Assembly: GCA_013399115.1 (NCBI GenBank)
Contig: VXAA01003989.1
Location: forward strand, 1,684,997 to 1,748,996
Direction: 5' to 3'
DNA: 64,000 nt
Source: Anseranas semipalmata
Taxonomy: Eukaryota > Chordata > Aves > Anseriformes > Anseranatidae
The notes under the pieces are model-generated. The model was given only the letters and a program-made list of their open reading frames with translations. It had not been told where the DNA came from and searched no databases. Shown in pieces: positions 32,601 through 47,600 of this stretch. Within the stretch, counting starts at the first letter, position 1. Each line of letters starts with the position of its first letter. Made by a program: the position numbers and the translations under genes.

Positions 32601-35600
32601 ATGACAAAGCTCTATGCCTCTCACCCACCACAATGTGCCCCAGAGAATGGAGGAAGTAGATGGAAGAATCTCCCATCCACTCCTTACCTCAAAAAGCGTG
32701 CATGCTCTGGGTACACACTGGAGTAGCAGCAACTATGAATTACAGGGCTGGGGCAAAGAGGTAAGCAGGAGAGAAGAATGAGTTTGAGAGTCAGTAAACA
32801 AGTGCTGACAGTTTCCAAGTAAGTTAGAGCTTCTCCAAGTGATTATTTTGTTTCCTGCATCTCAGCAGGTTGGTAACTGAGACAATTAGGCTGTCATTTT
32901 GCCAGAAAATGCCAAAGATTCTTATATACAGGGAATCAAACAGTTGGTTCCTTCCAAAAGTCAGTGGAATCTAATAAAATGTGACATCGCTTATATGTGC
33001 TTTTGAACAATCAAGTGTGATCATGTAGCAAGGGCAGAATTGTTATACATTCTGTGGACCAATTCCCAAAACCAATGTACAGTTTAGCATTTCCTTTTAA
33101 ATCCTAAAGGACCTTGCTCTACAAGCAGCAGTCCTGAGTAGAAGAGTGGGAGAAAAAACACAGCACATATTGGTACGTAAAGGTTAATATAACATCTAAG
33201 CAAATACATACAAAGTGATACAAACAATTTGTTAACTACCTATCACTTTACAACTAGATAAGAAAACTAATACTAAAACAAAACAAAACAAAACAAAAAA
33301 AGAAACCTAGAAAATGAAACTATAGCTTGTAAAACTATACATATATTTTGCTTGCACAGTGTGAACAGCAACTTTGACTTCATGCTGTGATCTACAAAAC
33401 TCTCCCTTCCCATTGTGATATGTACACAGCCTTAGTTTCCCAGCCTTGAATTTATACAGACCAAGAGAAATACAAGACTATGGGCTTTCCAGAAATGACA
33501 AACTGTATGATCTATTATACAATGCCATTAGAGTTCCTTATTTAATCCATTAATTTCACCTTTCTTTTGGGACCCTGAAACGTAAATTAAATCCCAGGAC
33601 CAATACATATTCCATGCTCTCCTCTAACATATGATTTTCCTTACTCCTGTAAAAAATCATGTTCTTGTATTGGAGTTCCTTCCTAGCTTGCCACTTGGCT
33701 GTTCTAATCAATAAATTCCCTGCACCTGCTCACTACAGGCTAAGGGAGTGCTAAATTTCCTACTTTGTCTCTTAAACCCAAGTGCACTACACTCACAAAG
33801 CAAATCCTCCTTCTCTTTTTGATATTCCATTCCAGAGGACTAAACTGATGTCTGGTAGCATGTGTGGAAAATACAAGAAATGCAGTCTCATGATTTAACT
33901 GTTCTCGTCCCCGGGACAGGAGAATTTCTTCCTGTATGACCTCTTCACACTAGGTGGCAGCCTGTGGAGCATTATGAATATGCACCACTACACAGATCTC
34001 TGGTGTATCTGTTGAAATACACAGTTTCTCTTCTTTTTCTTTTAAAAGCGAAATGAAGTAGGGCTGATAAGCACGAAGAACTGAAGCATAGAAAAGACCA
34101 CAAGAGAACAATTCAGAGAATCCTTCAGATACAGACTGCTGGAGGCTAGAAGAGCATTTTGAAAAAAAAAATCATTTCATGCTTGTCCTGTTCTTACGCT
34201 TTTCCTGAGGCATCTGCTGTTGGTCACTGTCCCTCGGCCGGATGGTCTGGTCCAGCTGGGCCTGCAGTTACCTAGCAGATCAGACCCATCCCAGGCACCC
34301 TAAATTAGTTACCCACATTCCTTTCCAGCCCATCAAAGAGAAAGGAGAAAAGAAAGAATATGGCAGAGGATTAGAAGAAAGGATGCACAGATAGCCCTTG
34401 GAAAGAGCAGGAAGAGAGGCATGACTTGGGATGAAGCATGGAGGATAAGGAGCTTGCTGAGTTCATGACAGGGTACGTGAGAGTATCTTGTATGAAGGAG
34501 TACATATGGTTGTGAGGAGGACAGAGGGGTCGTGGGCAGACCCTGACATACTTGAGGATGCAGGAGTGTTATGCAGACAGCTGAAGAAAAAGAATGGACG
34601 GACCTGAAGATCTCCCGCCATGTGCTGTGGGTGACCCGCATCTTGGTACGTAAGAAATCCCAGCCACTTCTCAGAAAAATTTTAGGATTTAACTATGCTA
34701 CGTCCTGTATGAAAAAAAGCAATCAACACCCCACCCACACAAAAAGGCCTTCCCTGCCTTACCATTGGTTTCACTCTATCTGTAAGACCAGAGGCAACAG
34801 GTGCATACAGAGAAAGCAAGCTAGGGAAACCCTCAGTCACGACAAAGGGATATCTCTGTGCATCAAGGGACAACATGCAAAACCTTTTGAGATCTTTTTA
34901 GTGCTGTGTTATGAAAGGGGTTTGGCAAAGGCTCTGAGATGAAGACAGCTTTCAAACATCAGGCAAGCGCTGTGTTTGCAAGAAGTTCAGAAAACAGGTT
35001 TCAAAACAAGCAACTTGGGGTTATCAGGGTGCTTTCCAGCCCCCTCCCCAGCAGGAGGCAGCAAACATGATTATCAGAACCAGCACTAGAAATACTGGCA
35101 AGCCTCTGCCCCCCAGATCCTACCTCTGCAGAGGCTGCTCCAGCCCAGAGCGCGCAGGTTCACCGCGGCCGGTGGTTTCTGCACACGGTGGACTTCACAG
35201 CTTTACAATTAAATGTTCTTCAGAGTGATCCGTCGAGGAGTAACAGCTAGTCTCACAGCTCTTACTGAGATAAACTCACGTGGCTCAGCTCTATTTTTTC
35301 CATAATTTCTAGGTTACAGTACTAATTCAGTCACGCCACAGTGGGTATCCTGCAGGCAAACTGAGGAATGTCATCTGGTCTTCCAGAGCTATATATATGC
35401 AGGTATACGTAACAGCAGCCCTCACCACTCCCATGCTAGAGAGGGCTTCTTAGAACAGGCCATCAAAAAATGTTTCATGGAAACAGTTTACGAAACAAAG
35501 GAGGAAACAGGTCAAATTACAGTTAGGTTAGCGAGCTGAAATAAACTCCCTCTGTGTTTCTCTTGATTACTATCTCATGACAAAGGGTTCAATACTGTTG

Positions 35601-38600
35601 ATACTGGAGTCTTCTTTGGTAACGGGTTTATTAGAAGTTACACAGAAATGGGTGAGTGATGCCAGGATACCTTGCCTATGGATTAGGGCAAATGGATGTG
35701 GGGAGGGTACTGGTCTCCATGGGAAGGCCATCCCTGCACGTATGGTCTGAGAGAGGAACATCTCTGGTGATGCTGCAGGCAGCAGCTGCAACAAGGTCAC
35801 TACAATCCAGGCCGACAGAGTAGCTCGGATGAGTTCTCCATAAATGCACAAATTAGACATTTGAACAGTAACTCTGAACACCTTCTGGTTTTCAGGAATT
35901 TAAATGGGCCTCGTTGGTAGAAAGGGCTTATTGTTGTCCCTATGCAATACGGTGGGAACTTTATCTTTCCTCGAGGCAGACATTCACATGGTTTTAGGGT
36001 ACATATGCTAACACATAGCTTAGCCAGCTCCTTAAGATGAGTCTCCAAAGCTTGCCAAGAGCAGTGAGGCTCACTAAGGAAGCAAGCACAGGTGATAAAT
36101 GCACCTCAGAAATACATCTAGGAAACAACCTGAAATGTTATGTGCAATGCAGAGTTTTGCTTTATGGCATGTGCAGGTGCTGGGCTTATTATATATGAAA
36201 GAATACCACAGGAAAGGTTAAATGAAAGATACAGCTCAGGCTGAGTTGTGGTGGTGGCCAGGCATGTAGATCGGTTACAAGGAGCACAAAGAGATGTCCC
36301 TAATCACAGTAGGGACAAACAACAGCAGACAGAGTATCACTTCATCCAGCAGCATCGCCCAGGCACCTCTGCTTCTCTGCACCCTCCATGGAGCCTCCTC
36401 GCAACTATTTCTCTCCCAGATCTTGTACCCACAGGCTGTGAGTCAATTCCACCCCTGCAAGCAAAAAAGAGTCACCCTTGCATAGGGTAGGCTCCCTCCG
36501 TCTCCCTTTTAAACATATGGAGGCCCTCCCAGCTTTTTTTGTTGTCTCTGACAGAAAATTTAGCACATGCATTAACTTTAACAAGGAATGAGATTGCCTT
36601 AAAGGTCAAAGCCTCACCTGGGGGTGGTCACCAACACAATGTATTTCTGTCCATCTCTACTCTGCTCATCTCAGATGGGAAAAAAAAAAAGAAAAAAAAA
36701 GAAGAAAAAAAAAAGGCACTAGAATATTTTTTTTCCTTAGAAAAAATAGAAAACCTAGAAAAAAATGGAAAACCCAGTATCCTCCAATAGCTAGCACAAA
36801 ATACACTAGTGGTTAAAAAAGGTAAATGGTACATGCAGATTAAGTTCTAATTCTGCAAATATTTCTTGAAAAATAAATCAATTTGATTCTGGTCATTTCA
36901 GTAGAATGGCTACAGGTAAATGAAACACAGATATTTTGAGCTGGATCCTGAGAGCACAGCTTGTTCATACTACCATACCTGTAGCTGTATCACTCAAGGA
37001 TGTGCCTCAAAACAAAGCAGTAACTTCACATCATGTTGCTTTGGTCAACAACAGCTACAAAAACCATGACGCAGCAGTACAGACTTCAGCACTGATAAAT
37101 AAAGCAAACTGCTGCTTTCTGACTTCCTTTGAAAGATATGACAGCTGCATACCCCCAAGATGTGACACCGTTCAGTAAGTGACTATTTTCTTGACTTCAG
37201 CTGAATAGGTAGACAGTAAAAAGACAGCTTTAACATTTAAAACTATTCAGACTTGAAATATCTTGCTAGTATCATAGATATAGTCCATCTTGATACACAA
37301 AATCTAAGAGAAATGGTGGGATTTTATTCAAAATGTTTAAGATACTGATTTTGCATTTTAGTTTTATTATTAAAAATTTTCTGATGCCTCGGCCTTGCAG
37401 CAGCTCTTTGGTTTACACTTGTTAGCTTCTGAAAAAGTCCTTTAGACAAATTTTTTTGATATCTGGAACTTAGATGATATATATGTTAATTATCTCCTTT
37501 CCATTTATGCTCCAGAATCTGTTTTTTCCAACTGATATTTGCTTGAAAACTTCTCCTCTGCTCCAACAAATATATATATGAGATAATTTCACCTTTTCTG
37601 ATTGCAATCTCAACACCCTTTTGCAATGAAATTGGTTCATGTTTAAGCAAGGCACATCAAATGATGTCGATGAGCACTATTTAGCTATTTTTCTGTTTAT
37701 AGTTTGCATTTATTGTCATGGCAAATCATTCCACTTATTTTATGTTAAAATTATTTTTTATTTAGATTTGTTAAAAAAAAGATTTGTTAAAAAAAAAGAG
37801 TAGTCTATCTTGGGTTTTCTGTTTGGAACTCTGAGACAAAAGAAATGAACAACTGGCAAGATCACTGTTATTGCTCTTTACACCCTACTTTTCAGGTGCA
37901 GCTACTAAAGCAGGTTAGCTCATCAGCACAATATAAATTAGACCATGGAGACCAAATGGGAAAAAAGCCCTGTAACACAGACTACCAGCTCCTGGTATAC
38001 CCAAATCCATGTATTTTGAATTCTCAGAGCGGTGGAAATGATAAACAACCTCCTTCTGGTGACAGAAGAACTATCTATGCTGGGGCAAACCAGAATAGCA
38101 TGTTCTGACTCTCCATCACTTGCTTGCATTTTCATTTCATTAATTTCACTTCAGGTACAAAGATTACTTCTGTTCCTTCTTTTGAGGAAAGCTGGAATAA
38201 CTCCATGAACAGTCTGATGAGGCATAGCAACTCTGAAGTTTGAGACAAGACACACGTGGATTTTAACTTAGGTGTATGAGTAAAAGGCAGGATACTTCAA
38301 GAGCTTCGGGCTAGAAGAGTATCAGGTACAATAATAACAATGCATCATGAATAAACAAAAACTTTTTTAAAGGAAATTGTTGGACTTTCTTTCTCTTAAA
38401 ACTTACCATCCACTTGGAAAAAAAAAAAAAAAAAGAAAGAAAAAAGCTTACTGGTTATTGTTTTAGTGGACTGAAAAGGCAGTTCTTCTGCAGAAGGTAA
38501 GGATCCCCCCCTTTGTTTCTAATTTCTGTACCAGTTTATGCACACTTGCAGCATATTTTCAATGTGAAAATACTTGGCAGAGTTGGTCAGCTGATCCAGA

Positions 38601-41600
38601 AGCTGTTCAGCCTCATAATACAGGATCAGCCTTTAAGGCACAAATATTGAACAACTCTGAAATGTAACATCAGCTTGTCTGAAACACAACAGTTGAGATT
38701 AAAATATTTGAGTTAAATATTTGAGTTAATATTTGATTAAAAAATTTGAGATTAAAAGAGCTTTAGCAGCTCTTTCTCAGCTCCTTATTTCTCTTTAACA
38801 TTAAATAAATAAATAACCTATTTTTATGCATGTAGGACTTTTTTTTTTTAAGAGGGGTTTGTAATCAGTCAGACATTTAAGACTCATTTCTCCTGATGTA
38901 AAATCAAGAAGGAACTTAAATGGCTTCAACCAGACAGGAAAGGAAAAGAAAGAACACTAAGGCCTTTAAGATCACAAAAATATAACATAAAAATAGATTT
39001 CTAGAATATTTGGTTGACAGGTCACTTTCAAGGACTCCCACTAATCTTTTGCTATCTGTTTGATGGTGTCAGTCACCTCACCTCTTTCCTAAAACACGAT
39101 CCATACACCCTGAGTTTAGGGACTCTGCTAACTGAGGAATGTAAAGCGTGTGACATGCTAGAAAACACTTTTAACTTAGACCCCTTCTGCAAATTCTGTT
39201 CTCCACCAATACGCAGATCTGCTCATGTCAGTACAAAGGCAACATGTGGGGGAGACATGATAGCAGAATGCCAGAGTCTACCATTTGTATGTAAGAGAAT
39301 TCTTCAGAGCTCGAGTTCAAAAATTATCCCAGCCTGGCTTCCATATGAAATCCACAGTAAAACTCCTATCTGCTTTCACCAAAACCAAATTAGGGTATTA
39401 CTGCCTGAATTTGAACATTCCTGTGAAGAACAAAATTGTAATAGAAAAAAAAATCATTAAAATTTTAAATAGTTTGGTCTGTCCATAGGATAAATGCTGT
39501 ATTATATTGCAGCAAAAAAACTATTACGGATTAAAAGTGGGTATTAGAAATACTTCTTTTAAAAGAGTCAATAATTCTCTCCTAAAGGCTAATTTCCAGT
39601 AAGCCTGGACACCAGAAAGGTGTACAACTTTGGTAGGGCTACTCATGTAATGTTATGTTGTCAAACTACATAACTAAGTACATGGTAATTTCTTTGTTTC
39701 AGCTTAGAGGAAAACACCTTTCCTTCACAAGAAAGAGGCAAGAAACATCAGCTGACAGCTGTTTCAAAGAGTATGTAAAGTCAAACAAAGTACTTCCATT
39801 TCTTTCAGTATGCATTGCCTTGATGCTGTTGAGCCTAACTTGCTTTTGCTGGTTATCCTCATCTCCAGCTTGACCACAATCTGAATTAAAACGTAAAGCA
39901 TTTTACAAAGAGCCAGTAACTTTTCAAAGGCACACACGGTTTTATAGGACTTCTCTGGTGACTAACAGACTGCGTTGGCTGTGCTGCTTGGCCCCACATC
40001 TGAAACTACTATTTTGGGTAACATTCAATCTGCTGCACATTATAACTCATACAGGAGAGGCCATTCAGCCAATCTAAATGATTCAGAGGTGAATTCTGCT
40101 AATCTTATGCTAAGTAATATATCGTAGTAGGATTAGTCTCTCTTTGTGGCTAAAGAGAGAGGACATTTAACCTTAGGCAAAATATTTGAAAACCCTATTA
40201 ACACGTCTCACAAAGGACTTGTGACTCTTCTGCACTGACCCAGTGCTGGCACTGTCCCCTTTGGGTGTAGGGTGCTATCTGTGGTGTTTTACTGTAGCCT
40301 GATACGGTTTCTACCTTCTCAGAAAATGGCTAAATCGTTTTTTGAGAAACAAGTAATGAGCAATGCTATTCTGCTATGAAAAAACAGTCATGTTAAAAAT
40401 TTGCCAAACTTTCAGGTAATGCAAATATAATGAAAAAAAAAAAAGTAATGCAATCCTATGAATAACAATGGCAACATGTAGTCTGGCTGTTCATCTGTAA
40501 GTCTGGTTGTTTCTGTTACACCCACTAGTCTTACTTAACTGCCATGACAGAAACCCAAACTCTCCCGCCTTGGAGAGCTCACGCTGTTTTCCTGCACCAA
40601 CTCTAGCGACAGGGCATGATGGAGGGGGTTTGACAGATCAGCGGTCACTCCTACGACAGTAATATAAGTGTTTGAAACAGACCAACTAAAATCAAACGGG
40701 GAAGAGACATCGACGAAAATCCTCCATGTTGTCATTAAGTCACTTGAGAAGGGGAACAGATGTGGCAATTAGATGTGACTAACATCTAAACAACAAAGCA
40801 AGGCTGAATCACAAGCTCAAAAAAGCTCATTTACTGAGGCTCAAACCCCACTTTTCAAGACAAGTCTAACTCAAACAAAATGACCCTGATGCTTAGAGTA
40901 TGAAATCTGAGCCTTAAGGCTGTATTTGGCAAAATGAATTCTGTTTTTCTCATGGGTGTCTCCAGAATCCCTAGATCCAATCACTGAAACACTGATGTAT
41001 TGGAAAGCTTAATCCACCTTCTGTGTTTTCAAAAGTCTCTTTGTAATCGTCTTGTTTATGCTTTTGATTCCCTGTCAGTATAAATCTGCTAACAGATGAT
41101 GCATTTAAATCCAGCAGCTGTTGTGTTTTGGTCTTGACTGTCAAGACAATTGTCTTCAGCAAATATTATTATTTGCTTTTGTCTGTGGTGAATGCCTTAC
41201 TACAACTCTTCTCTGTTAGACACTTGGGACTTTGTCTATCTCCTGGATGCATTAGGATTTAATTACTTGCCGAGTAAAAAAATTTCAATGTGTCTCCTTA
41301 CAGGCTGCCTTTAAAAAGAAGGCAACATGACAACTACAGATGCTGTTACCTTTTATTATAACTTCTCAGCCATTGATCCCAATGAAAATGGAATAGAGAA
41401 TTTTTACACATTTATAAGTATCTTTCTGCCCTGTATGTATTCGTCTGTTTTTATCTTTGGACTAGCAGGAAATGCTCTGGTCTTTATCATACTAGTTTTC
41501 TATGAGAAACTGAAGACACTGACAGATATATTTTTGTTGAACTTGGCTATAGCTGACTGGATCTTTCTTTGGACACTGCCGTTCTGGGCATATTCTGCTG

Positions 41601-44600
41601 CTCAGGAGTGGATTTTTGGTATTGCAGCATGTCGTATTGTACGGGGCTTGTATAATCTGAACTTGTACACTTCAATGTTAACTCTAACGTCTATCACCTT
41701 TGACAGGCTTATTGTTATTACTTTTGCCACGAAAGCGCGTATGTGTCAAACCAAACGAATAACATGGGGCAAATTAATCTGTGTCTTGATCTGGGTGATT
41801 TCACTAGCATTTGCCACACCACAGTTTATTTTTAGTGACGTGTTTACTATTGATAAGGCAATATGTCAGGAAGAATACCCAAACCACCACACAGAATTGG
41901 TTCTTGAAGTTATCCAAGTGACCCTTGGTTACTTTATTCCCATGCTAACCATGATCATCTGCTACTCACTGATTATTAAAACCTTACTGCACGCCAGGAA
42001 TTTCCAAAAGAACAAATCTCTAAAAAAAATATTTTCTGTAGTTGCCATATTTATTCTTACTCAGTCACCCTACACTTTCTTGAGACTGATGAAGATCATA
42101 GACTGGAGCTTTAACTTGGACAGCAACTTTGACTATGCAATCATCATAACAGAAGCTCTTGCTTACTTCCATGGCTGCCTTAACCCTGTTATGTATTTCT
42201 TCATGGGGGTGAAATTCAGGAAGAACTTCCAGAAAATTATTAAAAACTCAAGATGCTTTAAACGGCAAGTTACTGTTAAACAGTGGCAAACCACTGAAGA
42301 TGAAGGCTCTAGAACTTTTACTGCCTCGAATAATGCAGATGCAACAAGCATGTACCCGCTATAAAACTGCCTAGGGAACATGTCAGCTATTTACAGCTTT
42401 TTTTTTTTTTTTAATACTGAGATAGGTAGCCTGCATGAAAGAGGAAATACTGTCCCTAGTAAAGATGTTGTGATCTGCTTTAGGCCAACATAACTTAATT
42501 GTGGTACTTCACTGTTTCCTGCTTTTCCTGGTCAGAGCTGATCCTAAGACAAAGCTGGTAACTGAGTTACTGTGCGGAAGTTTCGAAAAGGTAGTGGACA
42601 CAATGAGATAAACCTCACTTCTTCATGACATGAAGATAACTTGGACCTCATGACTCCAGAAGGGCTGGAGACATTTACTAGACCTCTCACCTGCTGGCTT
42701 TCCAGGAAAGGTGTTTGTTAACAACAGCATTTATGAGTTTTGTTTCAAAGATATTACAGACTTTAGTTCAGCTCATTCATTTCATGAAAATTCTTGGATT
42801 AAAAACATACACGTTTCAGTCTTCATGCTGTGTTTCATGTGTGATTTTTTTGTTGTTTTTTGGGGGGTTATTTTTCCATTTGGGAGAAGGCCTCCACACA
42901 CACTCCTGTTCCTTTAGTGGTCATCTAAAATTTCTGTAGTAAAGCAGCATATTCATCTACCTTCCATGAAATATCAGGTCCATGATCTGAATCTCCCATA
43001 CACGTCCATGTGTCTCATTTCTGATAACAGATGACTAGGCCCTCTGTCAACACAAGGGATATCATACTGCACCTTGGCTCTAACACTGAGCAGTGTTTCC
43101 TTAGACACAAAATCCCACACCCTAATTCCCACACATTGTCTGCAGCTTGACATTGTTCCAGTCTGTTTTTCCTCACATCCCCTTGGCACCTTGGATCCCC
43201 TGCCATGAAGCTATGGATTCCTCAATTCTTCTCCTTCTTTGTCTCCCCAGTCCCTACTTCCCATCTCTGGCTTTTTCACTTCCCAGTGAGAGGCAAAAAG
43301 ATGCAAAGAGGGAAGTGAAGACTGGGAGAAAAAGTATGCAAAAGCTCTTGCAGAGTAGCTGAGCAGGGGTGGACACTAGAACAGGGAAAGAGAAGAAGAA
43401 GGGATGTTGGAGAAGAGCAGCTGTGGCTTGTCTATGATGAAATCAGGGTTGGGTCCAGCCAAAGGCTACAAGTCCTTTGCCTCACAGCTTTGAAACAGCA
43501 TTTTTGACCTGTTTCAAACCATTCTGGCAGTAACCATTCTCACTCTAGATGTTCCCTTTCTCCTCATTAACACTCAGTCCCTTCTACCAGATCACTGCAG
43601 CTCCGTGGCACCTGACCCTTATCAGCACCATTGTGTCCATGTCACCTTCACTTAGAAAACAGCTGCTTAGGCAATCCCTTCATCACTACACAGTCTCTCG
43701 TTTCTCCCATACTGAAATGGTGTAGCATCCTCAAAAACAAAACTAGGAACCAACTACGTGGCAAGTAAAGCTGCTATCCCAACATACAGCTGCAAGGCAG
43801 GCTCTGCCAGTGGAGGGTGGCAAGAGGTGCTCCATTCTTCTCAGCTGGTTCTGCCCAATGCATTAAATGCTTCAGACTATATGCAGTTCCCCCTTTTGGC
43901 TATGCTGGCACCCTGCACAGTCATTTGAGCTGTAATTAGGTCAGGAAAGAATGTTATGAGTCATTAAGACAGAAAGAATCCAAAACAAAGCAACCACAGT
44001 GCAGACAGGCTGAGATGTACTTTCTATAACATGCAGCACCGAGGTGTGAACAAACTCATTGTAACCATACCAGGGTAATGGCATTTTTCAAAAACATTTC
44101 TACTGTCTATGGTCTTGATTCTGATGCTGCAGCGTTGATTCCAGGTATGTTATTTCTACAATATGTTGGAAAGGAAACAGAGTGAATCGGTTTACTCTGG
44201 GGACTTCAACCAAGTGCTATACAATATCCTGACCTTTGTTTTAGGACACAATCTGTGAATGTGAACACTTCAGAAATAAAAGAGTTTAAAATACAACACT
44301 TCAAAAGAGAATCCATGAGCCTTGAAGTAGCAGGATCTACCACAATAGTACAACTTATCTCAGCTTCTCACATTAAAATTTCAATCAGGTTGCTCCAAAT
44401 TTACATAGCAGAACTGAAAGCGTGAAGCAACTGTTGCTTAAGGAGAGCAAATGCTCACTGTAAGGAGAGCTGCCTCAAGGTCAGTCAGAGTTATGCTGGC
44501 AACCATGCACCTTACCTTGCTGCACACGTGTGCAGCTCATGACCAAGATGAATTTTATTTGGTTTTGAACTGACTTGTATCAATAAATACAGTCTCTCAA

Positions 44601-47600
44601 AATTTGCTGTTAGGAAATAATGCTACTGTAGTCATTTTATGTCATTTCAAGGGAAAAAACTACAGATGCAGGGTTAAGTAAAGAGAACAAGTAAAAAACA
44701 GCACCATAAACAGCAAAAGGGAAATGAATAGAAAAGAAAATGTCTTTCAAGACAATTCACTGTACCAGCTCCCATTTCCAATCCAGCAAGGACTCGAACC
44801 CAGAATACGGTAAGGCCAGTGCCAAAACCTGACCCAGACACTCAGAGAGAGTACAGCTGTTAGAAAATCTGTCAACAGAGCATGCCTATTGCAAATCTTC
44901 TCTCTGTCAGTTCGGACCAGCCAGTCTCCTTTCTCTCCTCTCCCTCGTCTCCTTGTTTCCTTCCCTTTTAGAGTGGTGCCTGTTAATTCAAACCTACGGC
45001 AAAAAAAGGATGGCTTGGTCTACTTTCAGCAGAGTCTTGATAAAGAAGTCTGGCCTGATAACTTGTTTATTTGTATGCAACCCTCAAACATGGATCCAGC
45101 AAGCACAGTCTTGGATTCTTTGCATCTTCCCCAAGCACTATCTCAAAGCAAATTCTACCCCATATATTCAATTTCATGCAAAGAGAACATTATTGGGATG
45201 ATGGTGGATAATTATTCTTACTTCAAGACTACCTTAAATCTCCAGATGGGAATCAGGCCCCATTTATCCGGACACTTTGGAAAAAAAACAAAGGTCTGTG
45301 TGAAGTCAAGGTGGCCCCCCTATCCAGTATGACTAAGAAATCTGCAGTACTGAAACCAGTAGCTCAGAAAGTCCCTGAGCTGCAGATCCTTGGAAGGTGG
45401 GAGAAAACAGACTGGGAAATTATCAGTACATTTGCCATGGGCTGCTGTCAAAGACAGGACAGAAGGTTAGCTGAACCTTTGTGGTCATGGTACCAAATAC
45501 TACTGCCTTATCTGCTCATGTGCTGAGCTACACTTGGGCTTTGGGTACCTGTAAACTCTTCACCACAGAAACAAAGTGAGAAAACTTCTGTGCTGTCACA
45601 GTCAATGCTGCTCTATGCTTTTTCTCTTCAGCACACACCAAAGGTGCCACACCACCATCTGACTCATTTATCAGTTTCTGCATCTCTCCCATAACACAAA
45701 ACCACACAATCATCACAAGATGCTCAAATCATCCACAGTGTAAGAAGGCCATTCTCCTACTAAGTCAGTGTTTGGGCTAGTGAGACCTCTGAAATGTCCC
45801 AAGTAGCATAGGGGTGGTCAGGTGTAGTCTGCATTCTCTGCAATGTATGTCTCAAGCCCAAAGTATGACTAGGACCCTTCCCACTGCTCATACTACTAAT
45901 GAAACAAAAGGATAAAACACTATTTCCCAGCTTTTCTGACCATAATTTGTGAACTGCAAGTAGGATGTTGCATGGGAGCCCTTCAAGAATAGTCTTCCAG
46001 TGTTAGTGGCAATCCTTCCTCTCATCCTGAACACTCCATGGGACAAGAAGAATTGGTAACAGACACTCATTTCTTTTCTCCTAGTTGTATTCTCCAGAGC
46101 TAACTCATTTGTGATGCCCCTTCTGCAGACAGCATGAGATCGCACAGGTCACTAATTCAAAAAAGTAGTACTTCAAACATTTTTTTATTTTCTTAAAAAC
46201 AAACGAACAAAGAAACAAAGATCCCCCACTACAAACTGTCCTTTTGCAAAGCAAATGTAATACTAACTTCACAAGAGCACTGTGAAGCTCAGTTCATTCA
46301 TGTCTGCCCAACATGTGATGGACAAGAATATACAGTCAGCGTGGATGCTATACAAAATAGGTGGAATACATAGAACTTATTTACCAAGAAACAAAAATGT
46401 TGAATTTTGAAAAGTTTGTTTTCCAAATAAACAACTCTGTAAATTCTGCTTCTACCTAAATAGCAAGTCACTGTGGTTTATGCCGGAAGTGGCTCTGCTG
46501 GGGACAAAAAAGTCTAGCTCTGCTTTCTCAGCAGCAAGCTGGTTACTCTGTAGCTATTTTCAGTTTAGCATTTAGATTTATCACACTGATTTTTCTGTTC
46601 AGAAGCAAAACAAGTACAAACTTAGGTGAAATTGCTCTTTTTTTCCCTTCTCAAATATATAAAAGTTGCAGCTTTGTCAAGAAAAAAGTATTAGCAAAAA
46701 TTGTTCATTTTTGAAAGATAATGTATTTTACAAAATGGACTTTTTGAAGAATATTTGAAAATATTTGAATGATAGCAAAACAACACTTTATATAAACATG
46801 GATATGCATCAAACTATAGTACTACAGTATAGTTTTCAAACCAAGTATTCAAATACATAGATGGCCTTAGCTTCTCTTCATTGCTAATTTATGTAGAAAC
46901 AGATGTGAAAAAAACTACTGAAACCTGCATTTACTTTCATTTTCTTAGGGAAAAAAAAAGAACCCGTGCCAGATTTAGCTACGTATTTCTAGTTCTTTTT
47001 CTTTTCTCTAAGCTGTATCTTTAAAGTAGCAAGAAATCCTACAGAAAGAGACCACTTATTTCATACTCGGTTTAATGAAATGTGTCACAAAAAATGACAG
47101 ATCTTTCCTTATTTTTCCCTCACCCCCTTGTTCTCTTGATATTAAGTAATGGTGAGTCTGATAGACAGTATCATTTAGCTCCTACCGTAAATTAAGTGTG
47201 AATGACCAGTGACCCATTGTGGCCTGCAAATTGATTTTAATGGTGGCAGCTGGCCTGTGACAGCACAGAACTGGGACTACACCTCTGTGCTGTGGAGAAG
47301 CAGGTGGAGGGTGATGACAGAGCTGTTTGGATTTAGTAGATTTGATGCTGGCTGTGCAAATGGGTCAAAATTATCTTGTGTTGGTCTACTGAACGTGTGT
47401 CTGGGAACAAAGTGTCTTCTCCTTATGCAGAGGTTGGCTACCTCCACTGAAGGGCAAAAAAAAAAAAAATAACAACACCAAACAAAATCCAGAAGAGTCC
47501 CCTCTCCATGAGCCAGTGGTTACTCACAGATCTGTCACGCTTTGATCCAGAGATGCTCCTTCCATCTGACTTTCATTGTGGAGCGAGTCTGATTCCTGTA

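Larger units (their letters stand above)
32056..41303. other. Large FYCO1 intron, part facing the CXCR6 5' side
   Basis: Holds AAAAC repeats (33276-33300), a purine-only A/G tract (36667-36717), a tandem copy of GATTTGTTAAAAAAAA (37765-37797), a degenerate ATATTTGAGTTA repeat (38700-38755) and A runs (for example 38418-38433). Non-coding upstream exons of CXCR6 are expected here, but I cannot place one. Confidence 0.5.

Noticed and set aside
44889..45332. 147-codon frame in the large FYCO1 intron
   Set aside because: No family resemblance, no promoter or splice context, and overlap with other chance frames.
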